Notes under the pieces: model-generated
Told to the model about the DNA's origin: nothing
Databases searched by the model: none
The model's input: only the letters and a program-made list of their open reading frames with translations
Translations under genes and position numbers: made by a program
Part shown: positions 7,794-12,892 of the stretch, piece after piece
Layout of the letters: every line of letters begins with the position of its first letter
Numbering within the stretch: the first letter of the stretch is position 1
Source: CAZHZT01 sp964537285
GTDB lineage: Bacteria > Bacteroidota > Bacteroidia > Chitinophagales > Saprospiraceae
DNA length: 12,892 nucleotides
Direction of reading: 5' to 3'
NCBI GenBank assembly: GCA_964537285.1
Contig: CAZHZT010000149.1
Location: 1 to 12,892, forward strand

Positions 7794-10658
7794 TTACATT
7801 CTCAGAGCCAGGTTAATAAAATAGTTACGTCCAAATCCATAAAAAATTCTTGGAGGGCGCTCAGAGATATTTTTTTCACTAATACGCTGTCCTAGAGTAG
7901 TAAATTGCTCAAAGCCACCGGTAATGAAATCCTGGTCGTTGAGCAGGTTGTTAACCCCTACCGTTAAGTAAAGAAATACATTGTTGAATTTCCAGGATTT
8001 ACCCCCGAAGATATCTACAGAGAAAGCGCCTTCACCCTTTCGCTGGTCGATGATTTCTCTCCAGAGCGCTGAGTTCGGATCAACGAATTGCTCTGCATAT
8101 TCCGGATCATCGGCAATGGTAACGGCTTGCTGGGTACGGTTATCGAGGAAAAAGTCGAGGTAAACGTCATCAATGTAGTTGAAGTTAACGTTAGCGAACC
8201 AATATTTGGCAGAACGGTAACTTAAACCTAAAGTGGCGGCACTTTGAGGAGTGCCGGGGACACGATAATTTTCAGCGTAAATTGTACGAGACTCAAACAG
8301 GTTCTCCGGGTCATTATCTAAGGCAATAAAAGCAGTAGGGTTGGAAGAGTAGAGGTATTGTCCTAAAGCAACTGCTGCATTTGCTGTTAAGCCAGCAGCC
8401 ACTTGTAGTTCTCCTGCTAGCTCAACACCAAAGTGGCGTTTGTCAATGTTTTGAACAATATAATTACCGAAGCCGAAGATTTCTTCCAGGTTGCCATCTT
8501 CGTCAGGTACTAATAGCTGAACCAACAAACTTCTGTTGAAGAATTGATCCTGGAAAGTATTAAAGTACCCAACGGCTCTTACCTTTGCGTAAGGTGCTCT
8601 CAATAAGTAACCTCCTTCGATGCCAAATATTTTCTCGTCTGTCAAACCAGTAACAACTTGATTACGAGTACGCGGAGACGTAAAGGCATTTCTGAAGAAA
8701 GGCGCTCTTGTCAGATAGCCTACATTGCCAAAAAGGTAGTTTCTGCCATCTATCTTATAAGTAATACCCGCTTTGGCACCGTAGTTCGTGAATTTTTGTT
8801 TTTCAGAATCTCCTAAGGAATTATCCGGGAACTGGCCGTTTTGATAGTTCCCTGTACGCCAGAAGCGTGTATTGGAAAGCTCCAATGCCAGGAAGTAATC
8901 CGCTTTATTTGTAGTAATATCTGCTTGCACCCAGCCCAATGCTTTGTGGATGTTAGAGTTGTAGTCATATCCAAACGTTTCTCCTTCGCGAACCAGGCGG
9001 TTAGGGTTTTGGAGGTCAGACTGCCAGAAGTCCGGGTTGGCAATGGAATCACGACGGGCAAATTGGTTGATATCCAGGAAAAACTCTGCACCAAGCAGGT
9101 CTTCCAATACTTTGAAGTTATGGCCTTTAAAGTATTGATAGCCCAATCCTCCTTGAAGGGTTACCTGCTTGCTTAGAATTGTTTCAAAAATGGTATTGAA
9201 GTTTATTTTTTCACTGTCATACCTACGCTCTTCCAGGATATAGTTTGCGCGGTTGCCGATCACGGTGTTTCCTTCGATGCCATTTACATTATGAATCGTA
9301 TCAAAAGGGTATTGACGGTTTTTGTTGTAAAGAGCATGCCAGTCAATTTGTCGATTGGCTTCATCATTGCGATAAAACTGTTCCACTCTGTCGATAACGC
9401 TTAGATCATCGGCTGTTTCAAGATCGCTGTTCATGAATGCCAAAGAGTTTCTGAAAAAATCAGGATTTGGATTGGATGCGTTAAACCAGTCTATAGCAGT
9501 ACTTCCGCCTCGGCCATTTTGATAGGAAACGGCCGTAATGAGAGAGGTCTTATTGGCAATCTTCCAATCGTGGGAGAGAATTCCTAAAGGTTGGTGGAAG
9601 GTAGAAATTCTGGCGTTACGTTTTTCGCCATTTTGATATCCCCACCACGGATTGTAGTAATTCGTTCCTGCCAGGTCATAGAATTCTTGAGTAGAGGCGG
9701 TGTTTCTGCCTCTACGGCTTGGGGCGCCAAGACCTGTAAAAGAGATCGAGTGTTTATCGTTGATCTGTTTTTCTACAGATGCGAAATAAGAGTAAGCATC
9801 GAAAAAGGTACCAGGCACATAACTCTCCTCGGCCCAGCGTCTGGATGCTGAGAAAGAAAATGCCCAACCATCCGGCAGTTTTCCGGTAGAATAAGTAGCC
9901 ATTATACGGTGGCGGTAAGTCCGGTTAGAATTGGCGTAAGAAACGCGTAGTTGCTTGCGCTGTTTGGAAGCACGGGCATCGATTGTCGTTACGCCACCAA
10001 CACCTCCAAAAGACTGAGGACTAACGCCCAGGCCGATACTGTTGTTTCGGTTGCGAAGTACATCATTCAGGCCACCCCAGGAACCCCAGTAAGGCCTTCC
10101 GGATTCCAGGTCATTCATTGGAGCCCCGTTGATGAAGACATTGGTATTCTCAGAGTCAAAGCCTCTAATGCGGAAACGGCGAGGCCCGAAAGTAAAAGCC
10201 GCGGCTGAAATAAAAACATCTCTGGAAGCGGTTAAGAGGCCAGAGATGTTTTGCCCACCCGGGTCGTCATTTTCCAGATCCGACGCCGATAGGGTAATAG
10301 TGGGGATAATGTCCTCGGGCGTAACAGATTCTGCATCAATGTTTGATAGCATTTCTATTGTTCCCAGGTCTACCATGCCTGATTTTCCAGCAAGGTCAAG
10401 TTCCAGTGGTTGATAGTTGGCCAAGCTAAAAATGAGCTTTGGAGAAGTTTCCGGTATACCTCTTAAGGTGAAGCCTCCATTTTCATCGGAGATCGTCCCC
10501 AGGCGGTCACCTTCGATAAAAATTTGAACTCCGGGTAACGGAGCCTCCGTGGATTGGTCAACGATCTTACCCATCACGATCAATTCCTGAGCGCCCAAGT
10601 AAGAAGAAACCAAGAGAAATAATGCAATGAATAGGTTGCATTGGTTAAAATTTTGCAT
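7794..10658 (-). CDS. TonB-dependent outer membrane receptor
   Basis: The 954-residue precursor has a signal peptide (about 1-23, ending LGAQ) and a carboxypeptidase-regulatory-like domain (about 26-103, GKIVDQSTEAPLPGVQIFI). The plug domain follows (about 115-230), with FRIRGFDSENTNVFINGAPM and SFGGVGGVTTID. The rest is a large 22-strand-type beta-barrel rich in aromatic and Asn residues. It would import a substrate across the outer membrane using TonB-ExbBD energy. The protein ends FINLALRM rather than with the aromatic residue common for barrel proteins. The ATG at 10658 gives the best signal peptide. The DUF5689 lipoprotein gene is downstream on the same strand and the secreted EEP gene is divergent upstream. 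The substrate is not given by the sequence. Phosphodiester polymer fragments are inferred from these neighbours only. Confidence 0.93.
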   Translation of the reverse strand: MQNFNQCNLFIALFLLVSSYLGAQELIVMGKIVDQSTEAPLPGVQIFIEGDRLGTISDENGGFTLRGIPETSPKLIFSLANYQPLELDLAGKSGMVDLGTIEMLSNIDAESVTPEDIIPTITLSASDLENDDPGGQNISGLLTASRDVFISAAAFTFGPRRFRIRGFDSENTNVFINGAPMNDLESGRPYWGSWGGLNDVLRNRNNSIGLGVSPQSFGGVGGVTTIDARASKQRKQLRVSYANSNRTYRHRIMATYSTGKLPDGWAFSFSASRRWAEESYVPGTFFDAYSYFASVEKQINDKHSISFTGLGAPSRRGRNTASTQEFYDLAGTNYYNPWWGYQNGEKRNARISTFHQPLGILSHDWKIANKTSLITAVSYQNGRGGSTAIDWFNASNPNPDFFRNSLAFMNSDLETADDLSVIDRVEQFYRNDEANRQIDWHALYNKNRQYPFDTIHNVNGIEGNTVIGNRANYILEERRYDSEKINFNTIFETILSKQVTLQGGLGYQYFKGHNFKVLEDLLGAEFFLDINQFARRDSIANPDFWQSDLQNPNRLVREGETFGYDYNSNIHKALGWVQADITTNKADYFLALELSNTRFWRTGNYQNGQFPDNSLGDSEKQKFTNYGAKAGITYKIDGRNYLFGNVGYLTRAPFFRNAFTSPRTRNQVVTGLTDEKIFGIEGGYLLRAPYAKVRAVGYFNTFQDQFFNRSLLVQLLVPDEDGNLEEIFGFGNYIVQNIDKRHFGVELAGELQVAAGLTANAAVALGQYLYSSNPTAFIALDNDPENLFESRTIYAENYRVPGTPQSAATLGLSYRSAKYWFANVNFNYIDDVYLDFFLDNRTQQAVTIADDPEYAEQFVDPNSALWREIIDQRKGEGAFSVDIFGGKSWKFNNVFLYLTVGVNNLLNDQDFITGGFEQFTTLGQRISEKNISERPPRIFYGFGRNYFINLALRM

Positions 10659-10756
10659 AAGCTAGGTTTTGAATTTCTGCATAAAAAAAACGACAGATGG
10701 TTTTGGATGATAAATAAATCATTCAATCTTTTTTCTTTCTCTCTTGGAAAGCGGCG

Positions 10757-10764
10757 CAAAGTTA
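10757..10764 (-). promoter_or_regulatory. Possible -7 box for the TonB receptor gene
   Basis: The plus strand reads CAAAGTTA, that is TAACTTTG on the minus strand, which fits TAnnTTTG. It would give a leader of about 95 bases before the ATG at 10658. A -33 TTG at typical spacing was not found, so the call is moderate. The leader is A/G-rich followed by a T-run (GTTTTTTTTATG close to the start codon) and shows no riboswitch fold that I recognise. Nothing further was seen in 10765-10890. Confidence 0.45.
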
Positions 10765-10890
10765 CTAAATAATGCAAGTTGTGATTCATTGAACTGAGGC
10801 TAATTCGCTGGTAATTTGTTTCAAAACGTCGGTTATAGACTTCGGTTTTTACAAATTCCTCTTTATTTACCCTCATTCATCGCACTTGGG

Positions 10891-11056
10891 TTAAGTAGTT
10901 CACGGAATTAAACTACATAAACATATGATGCTCTTTTGCGCTGACTCTGCGTTGCTCAAAGCCTTGCTTAACAAAGGCTAAGCGCGGTTTTCGCGCCTTG
11001 ATTCAGCACAAAATAGCTATCATCTGTTTGGTAGCCCAATTCCGTGAACTACTTAA
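10891..11056. repeat. Palindrome D: 166-bp imperfect inverted repeat
   Basis: The left arm at 10891-10944 and right arm at 11003-11056 are complementary. Their outer 19 bases (TTAAGTAGTTCACGGAATT) match perfectly, and the inner part pairs with several mismatches and small indels before a shared GCTGA. The centre holds smaller hairpins, AGCCTT/AAGGCT around 10960-10980 and GCGCG/CGCGC around 10981-10996. It lies in the divergent region between the TonB receptor and EEP genes, nine bases from the target repeat of element copy 3. No direct repeat flanks it. Confidence 0.8.
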
Positions 11057-11072
11057 ATAGATATTAATTTAT

Positions 11073-11183
11073 AGTTCTTTGACATAAATTGTGGAAAATG
11101 GAACTTCAAAATGATAAGCCTTTCAGCCACAAGGGCATTCAAGGCTTATCATTTTGAAGTTTCACACAATTTGTCAAAGAACG
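11073..11183 (+). mobile_element. MITE-like palindromic element, copy 3 (111 bp)
   Basis: The sequence runs from AGTTCTTTGACATAAATTGTG-type end to CACAATTTGTCAAAGAAC plus G. The perfect direct repeats TAATTTAT at 11065-11072 and 11184-11191 flank it. The inner stem (AACTTCAAAATGATAAGCC against GGCTTATCATTTTGAAGTT) is perfect and longer than in the other copies, making this probably the least decayed copy. The apex contains a GCC/GGC mini-stem. It lies between palindromes D and E in the receptor-EEP divergent region. Nothing recognisable was seen in the following 11192-11303, apart from a small GCATG/CATGC hairpin near 11217. Confidence 0.9.
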
Positions 11184-11303
11184 TAATTTATTTAGGCAGC
11201 GGAAAGCCACCCAGGCATGGGAATCATGCATTTAATGGACGTTTTGGGATCTTTCTTTATGTAATAGGCAATGCCGATTGTCGGGAAGAACGTGAAAAAT
11301 AAA

Positions 11304-11412
11304 CGCGCCTACAGCGCGAAATTCCTTTGAGAGGGAGGCCGAAAGGCCTATTTTGCGAAGCAAAATAGGCCTTTCGGCCTCCCTTAAAAGAAAATTTCGC
11401 CGCGAAGCGGCG
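11304..11412. repeat. Palindrome E: long hairpin with self-palindromic ends
   Basis: A perfect 24-bp stem (11333-11356 with 11360-11383) closes on the loop GAA. Pairing continues outward imperfectly through TTCC/GAAATTTC-like sequence. At the outer ends, each arm is itself a hairpin: CGCGC-CTACA-GCGCG at 11304-11318 and CGCCGC-GAA-GCGGCG at 11398-11412. The two end hairpins differ from each other in sequence but are each internally complementary. A three-branched fold is therefore possible as well as one long stem. No protein-coding content is seen. Confidence 0.82.
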
Positions 11413-11419
11413 TAAATTT

Positions 11420-11437
11420 GTTTTGGAATTCCAAAAC
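11420..11437. promoter_or_regulatory. 18-bp perfect palindrome, possible operator
   Basis: GTTTTGGAATTCCAAAAC is a perfect inverted repeat without a spacer. It overlaps the last base of a TAAATTTG (11413-11420) that fits the -7 consensus TAnnTTTG on the plus strand. This could be a binding site for a dimeric regulator controlling the EEP gene, although the EEP start codon is almost 280 bp further on. Chance cannot be excluded, because the region is AT-rich. Confidence 0.3.
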
Positions 11438-11714
11438 GAGAATTGCTAGTGTATTCCGTTAAATATTTAAAAAAATTAACAATTAATTAATCCTTGAAAA
11501 TTGAATTTTACCGTCCAAATAAAAATTCTTTGTTGTTGCTAAGACGAGAAGTAGTTTGCAAAAAAAATGCCAATTCGTTTTGGCAAGGTTTTAGATTTTA
11601 TTGGGTCAAATGAATTTTGGAGTTGGCCCGTGCTTAGTAAGAAAGCGCAGCCCGCACTCCTTAAATCATCTGGAAACCATTTCGGAATAAAGTTTTTTAA
11701 ACAAGTATTAATTT
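11438..11714 (+). other. AT-rich upstream region of the EEP gene
   Basis: This non-coding stretch holds a small hairpin (TGCCAA at 11568-11573 and TTGGCA at 11580-11585, loop of six bases) and a run of A residues just before it. A reading frame beginning at 11567 overlaps the EEP start and has no recognisable protein character, so it is not annotated. No strong promoter with both boxes was found. The EEP promoter may lie here or near 11413. Confidence 0.4.
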
Positions 11715-12758
11715 ATGTCCATGAAATTCATTTTTTCAACTATTTTATTATCAGCTTTTTTTGTAAGCAGCCTCTGGGCACAAAAAGAATACAAAGTAGC
11801 CACCATTGGCTTCTGGAACTTCGAAAACCTGTTTGATACCATTGACACCCCCAATAAGCGGGATTCAGAGTTTACCCCCAAAGGAAGGAACCTTTGGACG
11901 GGAGCTCTTTACAAGGAAAAACTCGATCATCTGGCTCAGGTAGTTTCTGAAGTAGCCGTTGATGTAACACCAGACGGAAATGCCATTCTGGGGGTTGCCG
12001 AGATTGAGAATCGCGATGTGCTCGAGGATTTTGTCCGTCATCCTTTGATAAAAAACAGGAATTATCAAATTGTACATTACGAATCTCCCGATCGGAGAGG
12101 TATTGATGTGGCGCTTCTTTACCAACCAAAATACTTTAAGGTAACAGAGAGCAAAGCCTTGCCCCTAATGATTTATAAAGATAATGGCGAGCGCATTTAC
12201 ACGAGAGATGTGTTGTTTGTTTCGGGCTATTTCGACGGGGAGCCTCTTCACATCTTTGTCAATCACTGGCCGTCGCGAAGTGGTGGAGAAAAGGCATCTA
12301 TGCCCTTCCGTTGTGCCGGAGCGGATTTGGTGAAATCTGTCGTTGACTCGTTGGTTGCAGCTGACCCAAATGCTAAGATCGTAATTATGGGCGATTTGAA
12401 CGATGATCCCGTGAGTGCGAGCGTGAAAAAGCATCTAATGGCAGAAGGAAATAAAGGAAAAGTTTCTGAAGGAGAGCTTTATAATCCTATGCTGGACTAC
12501 TATCGCAAGGGGTATGGAACGCTGGCTTATCGCGATGCCTGGAATCTTTTTGATCAGGTTATTGTCTCTTATGGGTTGATAAACGGGGATAATTCCGGTT
12601 ACCAGTTCTACAAAACATCCATTTTCAATAAAGACTACATGCTGCAGAAAAGCGGCCAATTTCAGGGGTATCCATTCCGTACTTTTGGAGGAGGCAATTA
12701 TCTCGGTGGATATAGTGATCATTTTCCCGTATATTTAACAATTATTAAAGAGCGGTAA
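11715..12758 (+). CDS. Secreted endonuclease/exonuclease/phosphatase family protein
   Basis: The 347-residue product has an N-terminal signal peptide (about 1-23, ending SSLWAQ), so it is exported. Start choice is between M1 (11715) and M3 (11721), and both keep the signal. The remainder is an EEP-fold domain (DNase I/exonuclease III/sphingomyelinase superfamily) with the expected motifs: FWNFENLFD (33-41), metal-binding Glu96 in AEIEN, RRGIDVALLY (127-136), catalytic-type His184 in VNHWPSR, GDLNDDP (Asp227, Asn229) and the final SDHFP (Asp335, His336). All catalytic positions are present, so it should be an active magnesium-dependent phosphodiesterase or nuclease. The substrate is not determined. 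Its divergent position next to the TonB receptor and DUF5689 lipoprotein genes suggests it degrades an external phosphodiester, such as DNA, for uptake. Confidence 0.92.
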   Translation: MSMKFIFSTILLSAFFVSSLWAQKEYKVATIGFWNFENLFDTIDTPNKRDSEFTPKGRNLWTGALYKEKLDHLAQVVSEVAVDVTPDGNAILGVAEIENRDVLEDFVRHPLIKNRNYQIVHYESPDRRGIDVALLYQPKYFKVTESKALPLMIYKDNGERIYTRDVLFVSGYFDGEPLHIFVNHWPSRSGGEKASMPFRCAGADLVKSVVDSLVAADPNAKIVIMGDLNDDPVSASVKKHLMAEGNKGKVSEGELYNPMLDYYRKGYGTLAYRDAWNLFDQVIVSYGLINGDNSGYQFYKTSIFNKDYMLQKSGQFQGYPFRTFGGGNYLGGYSDHFPVYLTIIKER

Positions 12759-12835
12759 ACATGGGTCATCCCGAATTTTCGGAAACTTCATGCTGTCATT
12801 ATATTTAATAAATAGGTAATATAAATCAATGTGTT

Positions 12836-12892
12836 ATGACCGGCCTTATTCAATTTAGCTTTTTGGAAGGCTGGCAGCCGTTAAAAAATGAA
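12836..12892 (+). CDS. Possible start of an unidentified gene, cut by window end
   Basis: An ATG at 12836 opens a frame of 19 codons that stays open to the last base (MTGLIQFSFLEGWQPLKNE). It lies 77 bp downstream of the EEP stop codon on the same strand, a normal intergenic distance. Too little is visible for any functional statement, and it may be chance. The 12759-12835 gap shows only a weak CCGAA/TTCGG inverted repeat near 12772. Confidence 0.3.
   Translation, partial: MTGLIQFSFLEGWQPLKNE

Noticed and set aside
7981..10413. Several open frames of 60-110 codons on the plus strand opposite the TonB receptor gene
   Set aside because: They are antisense shadows of a long, clearly coding gene and show no domains or start signals of their own.
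10891..11412. CRISPR-like array, because of several repeats in a row
   Set aside because: The repeats are different inverted repeats without regular spacing or shared short direct repeats, and no cas gene is present.
11567..11836. 89-codon frame overlapping the EEP start
   Set aside because: It is out of frame with the EEP gene, overlaps its signal peptide region and has no recognisable domain or signal. The EEP frame is clearly the coding one.
12765..12782. Terminator hairpin after the EEP gene (CCGAA/TTCGG)
   Set aside because: The stem is only 5 bp with a 2-base loop and no following T-run, so it is too weak to call.

Overview
The window reads as chromosomal DNA of a Bacteroidota bacterium, possibly a marine or environmental Saprospiria- or Cytophaga-like lineage. 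That finer placement is only an impression. The evidence is a TonB-dependent receptor with an N-terminal carboxypeptidase-regulatory-like domain, a DUF5689-type lipoprotein, promoter boxes of the Bacteroidota TAnnTTTG type, and A-rich stretches instead of Shine-Dalgarno sequences before start codons. No rRNA, tRNA, CRISPR array or transposase gene was seen.

Layout. (1) 104-1276 (-) is a MacB/FtsX-like permease subunit, divergent from guaA. (2) 1312-2853 (+) is guaA, GMP synthase. It overlaps by 44 bp a lipoprotein gene (2810-4270) with a type 1 periplasmic-binding-protein fold. (3) 4590-5414 (+) is a YtnP-like metallo-beta-lactamase-fold hydrolase. (4) 5591-7606 (-) is a DUF5689/OB-like surface lipoprotein, downstream of a TonB-dependent receptor (7794-10658, -). 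(5) 11715-12758 (+) is a secreted endonuclease/exonuclease/phosphatase (EEP) protein, divergent from the receptor. (6) A new reading frame opens at 12836 and runs off the window.

The receptor, DUF5689 lipoprotein and EEP protein form a plausible cell-surface set: a secreted phosphodiesterase/nuclease cuts a polymer, an outer-surface lipoprotein binds it, and the TonB receptor imports the product. The substrate (extracellular DNA or another phosphodiester) is inference.

The most striking content lies between the genes. Three copies of a 111-112 bp, almost fully palindromic element (4448-4559, 7625-7736, 11073-11183) share ~20 bp terminal inverted repeats starting GTTCTTTGACA. Each is flanked by a different perfect 8-bp direct repeat (AACAAGTC, TGATTTTT, TAATTTAT). 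They are therefore transposed, MITE-like elements without a coding capacity. One copy is inserted in the very end of another, unrelated 172-174 bp palindrome. Four further long palindromes (4274-4447, 5412-5580, 10891-11056, 11304-11412) fill the remaining larger gaps, so nearly every intergenic space from 2.9 to 11.4 kb is occupied by hairpin-forming DNA.
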